Assembly (NCBI GenBank): GCA_024403735.1
Contig: JAKSRG010000022.1
Location: forward strand, 1 to 47,975
Reading direction: 5' to 3'
Length of the DNA: 47,975 nucleotides
Source of the DNA: Clostridia bacterium
Lineage (GTDB): Bacteria > Bacillota > Clostridia > Saccharofermentanales > Saccharofermentanaceae
A program made the translations under genes and the position numbers. The notes under the pieces are model-generated. The model was given only the letters and a program-made list of their open reading frames with translations, did not search any database and had not been told where the DNA came from. Shown here piece by piece: positions 25,902-34,549 of this stretch. Each line of letters begins with the position of its first letter. Within the stretch, counting starts at the first letter, position 1.

Positions 25902-26189
25902 CAGTACAAATATCAGCATAAATTTTCCGCAGATACTATCAAATATTTGTACTGAGAGGGTGTTTAAGGTGCTCAGTACAAATATCAGTACAAATTTTCC
26001 GCGGATACTATCAAATATTTGTACTGAGAGGGTGTTTAAGGTGCTCAGTACAAATATCAGTACAAACTTTCCACGGATACTATCAAATATTTGTACTGAG
26101 GGGGTGTTTAAGGTGCTCAGTACAAATATCAGTACAAACTTTTCGCAGATACTATCAAATATTTGTACTGAGAGGGTGTTTAGGGCGCC
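25902..26189. repeat. Four tandem 72-bp palindromic repeats
   Basis: Units start at 25902, 25974, 26046 and 26118 and are nearly identical. Each holds CAGTACAAATAT on the left and its exact complement ATATTTGTACTG on the right (14 bp with CT/AG added in units 2-4), around a ~26-nt centre that itself repeats AGTACAAA. A linker of type AGAGGGTGTTTAAGGTG follows. Because 72 is a multiple of three, a spurious repetitive reading frame crosses the block. Between 26190 and 26236 I see nothing else. Confidence 0.93.
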
Positions 26190-26236
26190 AGTAGTGCTAA
26201 ATCCAGGACTAGAACTTCCTCAGCGCTTGTATATGT

Positions 26237-26265
26237 TTGTAGGTTCTTGATTGCGGGTTTATAAT
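26237..26265 (+). promoter_or_regulatory. Promoter of the AEC transporter gene
   Basis: TTGTAG (26237-26242) and a perfect TATAAT (26260-26265) are separated by 17 bp. The leader to the ATG at 26393 would be about 120 nt. Confidence 0.65.
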
Positions 26266-26273
26266 AAGTGTCG

Positions 26274-26305
26274 CTAATAGTATTCAACATATAGGCAACT
26301 ATTAG
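26274..26305. promoter_or_regulatory. 8-bp inverted repeat just after the AEC promoter
   Basis: CTAATAGT (26274-26281) and ACTATTAG (26298-26305) form perfect arms with a 16-nt centre, located at about +2 to +33 of the predicted transcript. It could be an operator or a leader hairpin. Confidence 0.45.
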
Positions 26306-26392
26306 TTAAATCGCATATATGTTTAGATAGCATATTTGTGATATAAATTATTGATGTAGAAAACTGAACTAACATGATTGTGGAGGCGTACA

Positions 26393-27325
26393 ATGTCACC
26401 GTTGTTAATAACTTTTGTACAGATGGTTGTACTTATTGTTCTCGGTATTGTATTAAGAAAAATGCGTATCATCGATGAGCGAATCCAGCAGGGTTTGACT
26501 AACATCCTTGTTAACGCAGTAATTCCATTTAACCTTATTTCTTCAAGTCAGCACGAATACTCTAAGGAGATGACTATGGGTCTTCTCGCAGTAGTTGGTG
26601 CTGCTACATGCTATTTTGCTTTCTCAATTATTGGTATGCGAATTCTCGTAAAGAAGATGAAGATTGGCGACCAGGAGAAGAGAGTACTTGTGTCTACAGC
26701 TGTATTCATGAACTCAGGCTTCGTAGGTATTCCAATTATGCAGGGCCTTTTTGGTAACAAGGGTCTCATTCTCGCTTCATGCTTCAACATGGTATACAAC
26801 ATCTTCATGTATAGCTATGGCGACCATAAGATTTCCGGTCGTAAAGCTAACATCAGAAATATCCTTTGGAACCCAGTAACAATCGCTACAATTGCAGCAC
26901 TTGTCCTCTATGCAGTTCCATGGAGAATGCCTGTTCAGGTTAGAGAGTCAATTGATCTTGTAGGTAATATGACTGTGCCAATGGCGATGATTATCGTTGG
27001 TTCAACTCTTTCTACAATTGATGTTAAGAAGCTTTTTACAGATAAGATTTCATACTTGTCTACAGCATTCAGACTTTTGATATTCCCAACAATTATGCTT
27101 ATTGCAGTATTAATCGTTCGCAGTAAGTTCTATATGATGCCTGTTACAGCGACTACAATTATCCTGATGACAGCACTTCCAACAAGCTCAATCAATGTTA
27201 TTTTCTGTGAGAAGTACAATTGCGCACCTAAGCTTTGCGCTCGTAACTTCACTCAGACAGTAGCTCTCATGATCATTACAGTTCCAATCTTCCTTGGAAT
27301 TTGTACAGCTTTGTTCGGTAACTAA
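26393..27325 (+). CDS. AEC family transporter (auxin efflux carrier-like permease)
   Basis: A 310-residue integral membrane protein with about ten hydrophobic segments in two similar halves, the AEC layout. Family-typical stretches are the NAVIPFNLIS helix, NSGFVGIPIMQGLFG, and in the second half TVPMAMIIVGSTL and LMTALPTSS. Bacterial members carry malonate, malate or other organic acids or amino acids; the substrate here is unknown. GGAGG at 26382-26386 fixes the start at ATG 26393. The gene is followed 51 nt later by an SseB-family gene and then by tsaE, in one direction without a visible terminator. Confidence 0.88.
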   Translation: MSPLLITFVQMVVLIVLGIVLRKMRIIDERIQQGLTNILVNAVIPFNLISSSQHEYSKEMTMGLLAVVGAATCYFAFSIIGMRILVKKMKIGDQEKRVLVSTAVFMNSGFVGIPIMQGLFGNKGLILASCFNMVYNIFMYSYGDHKISGRKANIRNILWNPVTIATIAALVLYAVPWRMPVQVRESIDLVGNMTVPMAMIIVGSTLSTIDVKKLFTDKISYLSTAFRLLIFPTIMLIAVLIVRSKFYMMPVTATTIILMTALPTSSINVIFCEKYNCAPKLCARNFTQTVALMIITVPIFLGICTALFGN

Positions 27326-27376
27326 TATCTGACTACTAAGACTACTTCATTACTTGGGATTAAGGAGCCTAATAAG

Positions 27377-28144
27377 ATGGATAATCCAAATGACATTAAG
27401 AACCCTGAACTTATAATGGCAATGAAGCTTCTTCGTGAGACTAATAACGAAGAGAATATGCTCAAAGTTCTTACAGCAATATTGAATGCCAAGCTCATTT
27501 TGCCTGTTAATGGTGAGATTAAGGACAAGATGCAGTTCCATGCTGTTACTGGTAATGACGGTAAGATTTATCAGGTTGTATACGCCGATACATATTCATT
27601 CAATGAGGCATTTGGTGCAGCTAACCAGAATGGATTGGTTGCTACATTTATGGACCTCGCTGATCTCGTAATTAATGAGAAGAGTAAGGTTAATGGATTT
27701 GTTCTTAACCCTGGTAAGGAGGAAGTTATCTTCGGTCAGGAGATGATCCAGGCTGTAGTTACTCAGCTCGTAGCTGAAGGTGTTGTGCCTGCTAATAACG
27801 GTGGCGCTGAAGGAACTGCTACTAAGTCAGCTTCATCTTTATCTAACGTTAAGGTTGGTGATCCTGAGGCGCTTCCAGAAGGTCTTGGCAATGCTACTAT
27901 TGAGCTCGGTTCTAGCTTTGAAGAAGTATTCAAGATTACAATTCAGCTTATGCAGTATGAAGGCGAAGATAAGCCAAAGTGGTTATTTATTGTTGATCAC
28001 AATGGCGACAGCGAAGAGATTTTTGGATATCTTAGTAAGGCCGTTGGTCCTTATCTTGCTGGCCTTGATATTGTAATGGTTGATGGCGATAGTACATTTG
28101 GAAAACAAGCTGCTACAGGTAAGATCCCTGTATATGCGAAGTAA
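27377..28144 (+). CDS. SseB family protein with N- and C-terminal SseB domains
   Basis: A 255-residue soluble protein. The N-terminal SseB domain (about 15-135) shows the ILNAKLILPVNGE, TYSFNEAF and VNGFVLNPGKEEVIFGQEMI pattern. A Gly/Ala/Ser-rich linker follows (about 138-158). The C-terminal SseB domain (about 160-255) contains KWLFIVDHNGDSEEIFGYL and ends with PVYAK, typical of the family. No catalytic residues are known for SseB. GGAG lies about 12 nt before the ATG. A shorter relative with only the N-terminal domain is at 19489-19944. It sits just ahead of tsaE, but a functional tie is not evident. Confidence 0.8.
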   Translation: MDNPNDIKNPELIMAMKLLRETNNEENMLKVLTAILNAKLILPVNGEIKDKMQFHAVTGNDGKIYQVVYADTYSFNEAFGAANQNGLVATFMDLADLVINEKSKVNGFVLNPGKEEVIFGQEMIQAVVTQLVAEGVVPANNGGAEGTATKSASSLSNVKVGDPEALPEGLGNATIELGSSFEEVFKITIQLMQYEGEDKPKWLFIVDHNGDSEEIFGYLSKAVGPYLAGLDIVMVDGDSTFGKQAATGKIPVYAK

Positions 28145-28167
28145 TATTAGACTACAAGAGGATGCAG

Positions 28168-28647
28168 ATGACATTTAATATAGTTTCTAACTCAGAACAG
28201 GAAACACTCGAACTTGGTATGGATTTCGCTAAGATTTTGGAGCCAGGTGATATTATTGCGCTCGATGGTGACCTTGGAGCTGGTAAGACTGTATTTACTA
28301 GAGGTTTCAGCCAGGAGATGGGTGTAACTAGTCATGTATGTAGTCCTACTTTTACAATTGTTAATGAGTATCTCGGAGGAAGACTACCAGTCTATCACTT
28401 CGATACATATAGATTAGAAGGTCCAGATGATTTCCTTGATAGTGGCCTAGACGAGTATTTCTACAATGAAGGTATCTGCATTATTGAGTGGAGTAGCATT
28501 ATTGACGAACTCCTCCCAGAGAATACTATTCATCTCGAGATTCGTGGTGTAGGTGATAAGCGAAATATTGAGATTTCTTTTGATGAGAATTCCTTTAATA
28601 GTGATAAGCTAAGTAAGATTACTAGCATTTGTGAGAAGAGAGGTTGA
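28168..28647 (+). CDS. tsaE: tRNA threonylcarbamoyladenosine biosynthesis ATPase TsaE
   Basis: A 159-residue ATPase needed, with TsaB and TsaD, for the t6A modification of ANN-decoding tRNAs. The Walker A motif GDLGAGKT ends with Lys40-Thr41. CSPTFTIVNEY is the switch-like TsaE signature, followed by HFDTYRLEGPDDF and an IIEWSSII strand. I place the start at ATG 28168 because AAGAGG at 28156-28161 is 6 nt upstream of it and abuts the ATG at 28162. It is followed after 3 nt by the tsaB-rimI gene. tsaD is not in the window. Confidence 0.95.
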   Translation: MTFNIVSNSEQETLELGMDFAKILEPGDIIALDGDLGAGKTVFTRGFSQEMGVTSHVCSPTFTIVNEYLGGRLPVYHFDTYRLEGPDDFLDSGLDEYFYNEGICIIEWSSIIDELLPENTIHLEIRGVGDKRNIEISFDENSFNSDKLSKITSICEKRG

Positions 28648-28650
28648 GTT

Positions 28651-29811
28651 ATGCGCGTTCTTGTATGTGATACATCTAATTCATCTTGTAGTGCAGGTGT
28701 GTACGAGATTAATAATCTCGACGTTAAGGAACTCTCATATAGATTGTCACTTGAGAAGCGTACACATTCGGAGGTTATTTTGCCTCTTATCTCAGAAGTA
28801 ATGAATGAGTCCAAGACTAATCAGAATGATGTTGATTATTACGCAGTTACAGTAGGACCAGGTTCTTTTACTGGCATCAGAATTGGCGTATCAACAATCA
28901 AGGGAATGGCAGTTGTAACTGATAAGGATACAGTTGCTATCTCATCTACTGAGGCACTCGCTAGAAGTGTCGAGGCTGTTTTCGATAACGGCAAGACATA
29001 TATTCTTTCATGCTTTGATGCAAGAAATAAGCGTGTTTTCGGTGCGGTCTATGACAAAGAGATTAATCCAGTAGTTCCTGAAAATGCATATGCGATTGAA
29101 GATATCATGAACAAGCTATTCGAAGTTTTGGATGCTGGTTCGATGGTACTCGTATGTGGTAATGGTGCAGATGCAATATCAACATATATTAGTGGACTTG
29201 AGGATACTAAGGGTATCGACTTCGATTATGCTGGTGGCGCGGTAATCCTTCCTAAGGGTATCGCTATTACAGCAGCTAACATGATTAACAGAGGCGAAAT
29301 TGTATCAGCGCTCAAGCTCGCACCTAAGTATTGCGCGAAGTCACAGGCTGAGAGATTTAAGAAGCCAATCGAAGTTCAGGTACGCGAGGCACAGTTATCT
29401 GAGGCATCGACAATTAATGTCCTCGAGGCAGAGGGAATTGATCATCCATGGACATTTGAGGCTGTTAAGGCCCTAATTAACGACGATAATAAGGTTGCTC
29501 TTGTAGCTGTAGACAAGCTCACTAACGAGGTTTTGGGCTATATCGGCGCATCATGGGTTATCGATGAGGCTGAAGTTGGCAATCTCTGCGTATTTGGTAA
29601 GTATAGACGAATTGGTGTTGCGACTAAGATTATGGATGCGTTCATTAGCTTCATGAAGGAGAAGGGCGTGAAGACTATTTTCCTTGAGGTTAATCACGAC
29701 AATTACAAGGCGATTTCTTTATACGAGAAATGTGGTTTTGTATTGTATGGAACACGCAAGGATTACTATGGTCAGGGTAAGGACGCTGACTTGTATAAAA
29801 TCGAGTTGTGA
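28651..29811 (+). CDS. TsaB-RimI fusion protein
   Basis: A 386-residue protein with two parts. Residues 1 to about 235 are TsaB, an ASKHA-fold platform protein for t6A synthesis: VLVCDTSNSSCSAGV, the HSEVILPLI helix and TVGPGSFTGIRIGV are diagnostic. Residues about 240-386 are a GNAT acetyltransferase of the RimI type: VGNLCVFGKYRRIGVATKIM is the acetyl-CoA loop (a Q/RxxGxA variant) and NYKAISLYEKCGF the terminal motif. RimI acetylates the N-terminus of ribosomal protein S18. In many bacteria tsaB and rimI are separate neighbours; fused forms are known in some Bacillota. GAGAGG precedes the ATG, and the gap to tsaE is 3 nt. Confidence 0.93.
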   Translation: MRVLVCDTSNSSCSAGVYEINNLDVKELSYRLSLEKRTHSEVILPLISEVMNESKTNQNDVDYYAVTVGPGSFTGIRIGVSTIKGMAVVTDKDTVAISSTEALARSVEAVFDNGKTYILSCFDARNKRVFGAVYDKEINPVVPENAYAIEDIMNKLFEVLDAGSMVLVCGNGADAISTYISGLEDTKGIDFDYAGGAVILPKGIAITAANMINRGEIVSALKLAPKYCAKSQAERFKKPIEVQVREAQLSEASTINVLEAEGIDHPWTFEAVKALINDDNKVALVAVDKLTNEVLGYIGASWVIDEAEVGNLCVFGKYRRIGVATKIMDAFISFMKEKGVKTIFLEVNHDNYKAISLYEKCGFVLYGTRKDYYGQGKDADLYKIEL

Positions 29812-29888
29812 AAATAGACAAAAGAAATTCCAAACTTTTCTCTTTTTGCATTAAATCCACGAAAAAGTTTTGTCGAGCCGTTTCTTTG

Positions 29889-29917
29889 TTGACTATTTAT
29901 ATGGGTGAAAATATACT
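29889..29917 (+). promoter_or_regulatory. Promoter of the crh-like gene and uvrC
   Basis: TTGACT (29889-29894) and TATACT (29912-29917) are separated by exactly 17 bp. A short hairpin (TTGCAG/CTGCAA, about 29922-29939) lies in the leader before the Shine-Dalgarno sequence. Confidence 0.75.
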
Positions 29918-29970
29918 TAATTTGCAGTTTATCCTGCAATTAATTTTCGCGTTTCTCAAGGAGGATGCTT

Positions 29971-30234
29971 ATGGTACAAGAGACAGTAGTTTTTCAGTGT
30001 GAGGAAGCACTCCAAATGAAGGCTGTAGCTATGCTTATTCAGAAGGCATCAAGTTTCAAAAGCACAATTTATTTGACAAGAGATGGTCGCCGCGCTAATG
30101 CTAAGAGCTTGCTTGGCGTTATGTCACTCGGTATTGAGAATGGCGTTAACATTGACATCAACGCAGATGGCGTAGATGCACGTGAGGCTGTTGATGAGCT
30201 CATTAGCTACCTTAACAATCCAAAGGTTTCATGA
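29971..30234 (+). CDS. crh: Crh-like HPr paralogue (Gln15, Ser46)
   Basis: An 87-residue HPr-fold protein. With the start at 29971 (AAGGAGG at 29958-29964, 6-nt spacing) residue 15 is Gln where HPr has the phosphotransfer His, and residue 46 is Ser in AKSLLGVMSLG, the site phosphorylated by HPr kinase. This is the defining residue pair of Bacillus Crh, a regulator of catabolite repression through CcpA that cannot carry sugar phosphate. The loop after residue 15 (QMKAV) is more altered than in Bacillus Crh (QARPA), with Lys for Arg17. The end overlaps uvrC by 4 nt (ATGA). It has its own promoter. Whether it binds CcpA is unproven. Confidence 0.85.
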   Translation: MVQETVVFQCEEALQMKAVAMLIQKASSFKSTIYLTRDGRRANAKSLLGVMSLGIENGVNIDINADGVDAREAVDELISYLNNPKVS

Positions 30235-32102
30235 GTAATTTCGACGCACGTTTAGATTTAGTACCTTTAGAGCCTGGAGTATACCTGATGAAGGATGCTT
30301 CGGGTTCTGTTATTTATGTTGGAAAAGCGAAGAAACTTCGCAACCGACTTCGTTCCTACTTCGGTAACCACGAAATATCCAACAACAAAGTTCGAGCAAT
30401 GGTATCCCATGTAGCTGACTTTGAATACGTGGTTGTCGGCACTGAGGCTGAAGCTTTGCTCCTTGAAGCTAACCTAATCAAACGTTACCAGCCACATTAC
30501 AATATCCTTCTTCGCGATGATAAGGGATATCCATATGTTTGTATCACTATGAATGAAGCATTCCCTCGCGTTATGAAGGTCTTCCGTCCAGATGAAGATG
30601 CTCGTAGCAAGGGCGCGCTCTATTTTGGACCTTACATGAATGGCGATTTGTTTGTTTTCCTTAAGGCAATTGATTCAATCTTCCCATTGAAGAAGTGTTC
30701 AAGACAACTACCTAGAGATATAGGTAAGGAGCGCCCATGCCTCAATCATCATATTGGCAAGTGCCTAGCGCCTTGTAATGGCGGCGTTAATGCTGAGGAA
30801 TACTTGACAATGATGAAGGAAATCGTTGATTTCTTCCGTGGTCGCTATGATGGTATCTCAGATAAGATCCGAACTCAGATGGAAGAGGCATCAGAGAATT
30901 TCGACTTTGAGCGAGCAATGGTATATCGTGACCGCTTATTCGCGCTCGAAAACATCACGAAAAGCCAGCGCGTATTCATGAATGTTCGCCGTGACGTTGA
31001 TAGTGTAGGTATTTATACTGATGCAGGCGAGTCATGTATTCGTAAGCTCGAACTAAGAGATGGTCGCGTAGTAGGATCTTCAACTTACTTCATGCCTTCT
31101 GAAGGTTCAACTAATGCTGAACTTCTCGCGAATTTCCTTGTTCAGTATTACGTTAACGCACCATATATTCCTGAGACTATTACAGTTCCAGAACTCCCAT
31201 ATGAGGAGAATGAAGAAGATAATATCGAAGAGTCTTTGTCTGTACTTGCTGGACATAAGGTAACAATCCATGTCCCTGAGCGTGGTGAGCTTAATCAGCT
31301 TCAGAAGATGGCTAATCTTAATGCTCGTGAGATGATGACACGTCGAATTCTTCGCGGTGGTGGAGCAGGCAGTAATCCAGAAGCAGCAGTTCGAGTAATC
31401 GAACGAGTTATGGGCTGCGAAGAAGGAACTATCAAGCGTATTGAATCATTTGATATTTCTAACCTTGGTAATGACGATATCTGCGCAGGTATGGTTGTAT
31501 TTACTAACGGTAAAGCAGATAAACAGTCTTATAGACTATTCAAGATGAAGACTGTCACCGAGCAGGATGACTTCGCGTCTATGCGCGAGGCATTAACTAG
31601 AAGATTTGCTCATAATTCAGACGACGGATTTACTTATCCAGAATTGATATTAGTCGATGGTGGTAAGGGTCAGCTATCAGCTGTTAATTCAGTTATCACT
31701 GAGCTCGGCCTTAGTAATAAGGTTATGCTCGCTGGTATGTTCAAAAACCGTAAGCATAAGACTGCAGGTCTCGTTCTTCTCGATGGTACAGAGATTTTCC
31801 TTGATAAGGATAACCTCAATGACGACGAGCTTTTGCTACTAAGATTTTTGACTGCTGTGCAGAATGAAGTGCACAGATTTGCTATCTCTTACCAGCGCAA
31901 GTTAGCTACAAAGCGTAATCTTAAGTACAAACTTGAAGAGATTCCTGGAATTGGTCCAGCTAAGAGAAAGAAATTACTGGCTACTTTTGGTACAATAAAG
32001 GCGATATCCGAGGCGAGCAAGGAGCAACTCCTTGAATGTCCTACTATTTCTGCTGAGAATGCCGACAGTATTTATGAGCATTTTCATGGTAAGGGTGAAT
32101 AG
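30231..32102 (+). CDS. uvrC: Excinuclease ABC subunit C
   Basis: A 623-residue nucleotide-excision repair nuclease of typical length. The GIY-YIG domain is at the N-terminus (GVYLMKDASGSVIYVGKAKK, for the 3' incision). A Cys cluster follows near 158-182, then the UVR motif around 205-235. The RNase H-like domain contains ESFDISNLGNDDICAGMVVF and LILVDGGKGQLSA (5' incision). A helix-hairpin-helix pair ends the protein (IPGIGPAKRKKLL). The ATG overlaps the crh-like stop by 4 nt, so both share the promoter at 29889. It works with UvrA and UvrB, not in this window. Confidence 0.98.
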   Translation: MSNFDARLDLVPLEPGVYLMKDASGSVIYVGKAKKLRNRLRSYFGNHEISNNKVRAMVSHVADFEYVVVGTEAEALLLEANLIKRYQPHYNILLRDDKGYPYVCITMNEAFPRVMKVFRPDEDARSKGALYFGPYMNGDLFVFLKAIDSIFPLKKCSRQLPRDIGKERPCLNHHIGKCLAPCNGGVNAEEYLTMMKEIVDFFRGRYDGISDKIRTQMEEASENFDFERAMVYRDRLFALENITKSQRVFMNVRRDVDSVGIYTDAGESCIRKLELRDGRVVGSSTYFMPSEGSTNAELLANFLVQYYVNAPYIPETITVPELPYEENEEDNIEESLSVLAGHKVTIHVPERGELNQLQKMANLNAREMMTRRILRGGGAGSNPEAAVRVIERVMGCEEGTIKRIESFDISNLGNDDICAGMVVFTNGKADKQSYRLFKMKTVTEQDDFASMREALTRRFAHNSDDGFTYPELILVDGGKGQLSAVNSVITELGLSNKVMLAGMFKNRKHKTAGLVLLDGTEIFLDKDNLNDDELLLLRFLTAVQNEVHRFAISYQRKLATKRNLKYKLEEIPGIGPAKRKKLLATFGTIKAISEASKEQLLECPTISAENADSIYEHFHGKGE

Positions 32103-32168
32103 TCTAAGGGCTTTTCTTTTTGGATATCCAAGTTCATTTGTGATTATCTAGAGGAAGGGAAAACACGC

Positions 32169-32879
32169 ATGGCGATTTACGGTTTATCGGATTTACATAT
32201 TGCTAAGGCTATTGATAAGCCGATGGACGTATTTGGTTCTTCATGGGATCACTACATGGAGCGAATTGAAGAGAATTGGCGTGCTGTTATTAAACCAGAG
32301 GATACAGTCCTCGTTCCTGGTGACGTGTCTTGGGCTACTTATCTTAGTGAAGTAGATAAGGACTTTGATTTTATTAATTCACTTCCAGGAGCTAAATTGA
32401 TATCTAGAGGTAATCACGATTATTGGTGGACTACACTTCGTAAGCTTGAGAATCATATGATTAGCAAGGGATTTACTACTGTTAGTTTCCTTCAAAATAA
32501 GGCTGTCCAGGTAGAAGATGCAGTTATCTCTGCTACACGTGGCTGGATACTTCCTAATGATTCTGAGTTCACTTCTGAGGATAAGAAGATTTTTGAGCGC
32601 GAGTTAGCTAGATTAGATTTATGCATCGCTGATATGAAGCGCATCGATCCTGAGCATGCCCACAAATGGATACTCATGATGCATTATCCACCTATCATTA
32701 AGACATATCTTAAGAATGAATTCGTAACCAAGATTACAGAAGCTTCTATTGATTTATGTGTGTACGGTCATCTTCACGGATTAGGTCAGCGTCTAATCGT
32801 TGAGGACACTATTGTGAATACTGAGTTCAAATGTATCGCTGCTGATTATCTTAAATTTATGCCTGTGCGACTAAATTAA
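32169..32879 (+). CDS. Calcineurin-like metallophosphoesterase
   Basis: A 236-residue soluble protein carrying the full metal-binding motif series of the calcineurin-like superfamily: SDLHIAK, PGDVSWA, RGNHDYWW, MMHYPP and GHLHG. The order and spacing match the stand-alone metallophosphoesterases found beside housekeeping genes in many Bacillota. The substrate is unknown; relatives act on phosphomonoesters, phosphodiesters or cyclic nucleotides. It begins 67 nt after uvrC, with GAGGAAGGG upstream, and ends 14 nt before the sensor gene at 32894, so readthrough into that cassette is likely. Confidence 0.88.
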   Translation: MAIYGLSDLHIAKAIDKPMDVFGSSWDHYMERIEENWRAVIKPEDTVLVPGDVSWATYLSEVDKDFDFINSLPGAKLISRGNHDYWWTTLRKLENHMISKGFTTVSFLQNKAVQVEDAVISATRGWILPNDSEFTSEDKKIFERELARLDLCIADMKRIDPEHAHKWILMMHYPPIIKTYLKNEFVTKITEASIDLCVYGHLHGLGQRLIVEDTIVNTEFKCIAADYLKFMPVRLN

Positions 32880-32893
32880 GAGGTATCAAGCGA

Positions 32894-34549
32894 GTGGAAC
32901 TATTTGTTAGAGTTAAGAAATCTTTCAGTTCAATAGTTGAGTATGCCAAGAGAAACTATTCTCCGTTTTTCTTTGGCTTTTTTCTGCTTTTTGGTATTGG
33001 TAAAGTAGTGTTCGAAAACAACGGCGTGCTTTACTTCGAGCAGGTATTCTATTCAGCCATGATTATTGTATGGTGGCTTATTGTTGAACGTCGACTTATC
33101 AGTAAACGTATGAAAATCTCCATACGAGTACTTGCTAGTTCCATGGTTTTACTCCTAATTCTTCAGTTGTTCCGTTACGATATCTTATACCAGTTCCCAG
33201 CAATTGCTAGATATTGTTGGTATGGTTATTACATTCCGTTCACGCTATTTCCAATGCTGCTTTTTTACATCATTTGCAGCATTAATACTAATGAATACGA
33301 GCCAATTGATAAGAAGAATTATTTGGCGATTATTCCAGCTGCTTTTAATCTAGTATTAGTATTCACTAATGATTTCCATGAGTATGTGTTTAAGTTCGAT
33401 CCTAATTATCCGATTGAAGCTGAGAAGTATTCACATAACTGGGGATATTATCTCGTTTTGATTTGGTTTGTTGTACTAACAATACTATGTGTAGTTGTTA
33501 TCGTTAGACAGACTAGATTATCTAGAATATGGCATAGACTTATTGTTCCTGCCATTCCTATAGTTATTGGTGGAACTCTCAGTATTCTTATTATGACCGG
33601 TAGGGAACTTGTGATTTTGGATACGAAAATCTATAACATCCCAGAAATACAGATTTTTACTACAATCGCAGTACTTGAAGGTCTTATTCAGGTAGGATTA
33701 CTACCATCTAATAGACAGTATAAGAGATTTTTCGAGAAGTCCACACTTCTTGTTCAGATTGAAGATGTTGACGGCGATATTAAGTATTCATCTGATAATG
33801 CTCGTGAATTGGAGCATAGTGTATCCGCGGGTTACGTTAAGCAGGAAGACTATCGTCTCCAGCATATGCTTATCCCTGGCGGTAGCGTGTACTGGGTAGA
33901 TGACTATACTGAGATTAACGTGCTTAATCATGAAATTCAGGGTATTACTGATGCGCTTAAGGAAGGTAACGAACTTAAGAAGTCAGAGAATAGTATCAAG
34001 ACTGATGAAGCTAGATACGAAGCGCTTAACTCTATTTATGATGAGATCTCTAGTGAGACAGCCGAGCAGGCTGCTAAGATCAGACAAATCCTTGAAGATG
34101 ACGATAGTGAGCAGGACTTTAGACATAGACTATCACTAGCGGCTATTTATAATGCTTATATCAAGCGCCAGAGTAACTTAATCTTGCTCGCTAGAACTAC
34201 TGGTGCGATTGATTCGAAGGAGCTCGTTTTGGCACTCAACGAGACAACTGAGTTCCTGCGATACTATGGAATTAATGCAGCAGTTAACTACGGTAAGAAG
34301 GTTCATATCTCTTCTACTGCTGTTATTGAGACTTATAGATTGGTTCAGAAAGTTATTGATCACATGATCCCAGATGCTAAGTCATGCTATATCCACGTAG
34401 ATACTTCATCTAAGGATCTCAAGGTCAGAATGATGATCGATGGAGCTACTAGCCTTCCAGAGAATAGTGAACATATTAAGGTTGATGGCGATACAATAAG
34501 TGCTGTTATTACTATCTCCTTTGATAAGAAGGAGGGTGAAGAGAATTGA
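32894..34549 (+). CDS. Seven-helix membrane sensor with a degenerate kinase-like C-terminus
   Basis: A 551-residue protein starting with GTG; AAGAGG overlapping the upstream stop lies about 10 nt before it. About seven to eight membrane helices fill residues 20-275, the 7TM sensor arrangement of some histidine kinases. A cytoplasmic PAS-like stretch (about 280-350) and a long charged helical region follow. The C-terminal ~130 residues resemble a histidine-kinase ATPase fold in strand order, but I find no clear phospho-acceptor His box, N box or Gly-rich ATP-lid. I read it as a pseudo-kinase or signalling partner of the next gene, which it overlaps by 4 nt (TTGA). Confidence 0.7.
   Translation: MELFVRVKKSFSSIVEYAKRNYSPFFFGFFLLFGIGKVVFENNGVLYFEQVFYSAMIIVWWLIVERRLISKRMKISIRVLASSMVLLLILQLFRYDILYQFPAIARYCWYGYYIPFTLFPMLLFYIICSINTNEYEPIDKKNYLAIIPAAFNLVLVFTNDFHEYVFKFDPNYPIEAEKYSHNWGYYLVLIWFVVLTILCVVVIVRQTRLSRIWHRLIVPAIPIVIGGTLSILIMTGRELVILDTKIYNIPEIQIFTTIAVLEGLIQVGLLPSNRQYKRFFEKSTLLVQIEDVDGDIKYSSDNARELEHSVSAGYVKQEDYRLQHMLIPGGSVYWVDDYTEINVLNHEIQGITDALKEGNELKKSENSIKTDEARYEALNSIYDEISSETAEQAAKIRQILEDDDSEQDFRHRLSLAAIYNAYIKRQSNLILLARTTGAIDSKELVLALNETTEFLRYYGINAAVNYGKKVHISSTAVIETYRLVQKVIDHMIPDAKSCYIHVDTSSKDLKVRMMIDGATSLPENSEHIKVDGDTISAVITISFDKKEGEEN

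Noticed and set aside
25822..26250. 142-residue open frame with four near-identical 24-residue repeats
   Set aside because: It overlaps the malQ terminator and exists because the 72-bp DNA repeat is a multiple of three. The conserved feature is the palindrome, not the peptide, and no ribosome binding site precedes it.
29808..30002. 64-residue frame overlapping the end of tsaB-rimI
   Set aside because: No ribosome binding site of note, the composition does not look like protein, and it covers the promoter and leader of the crh-like gene.
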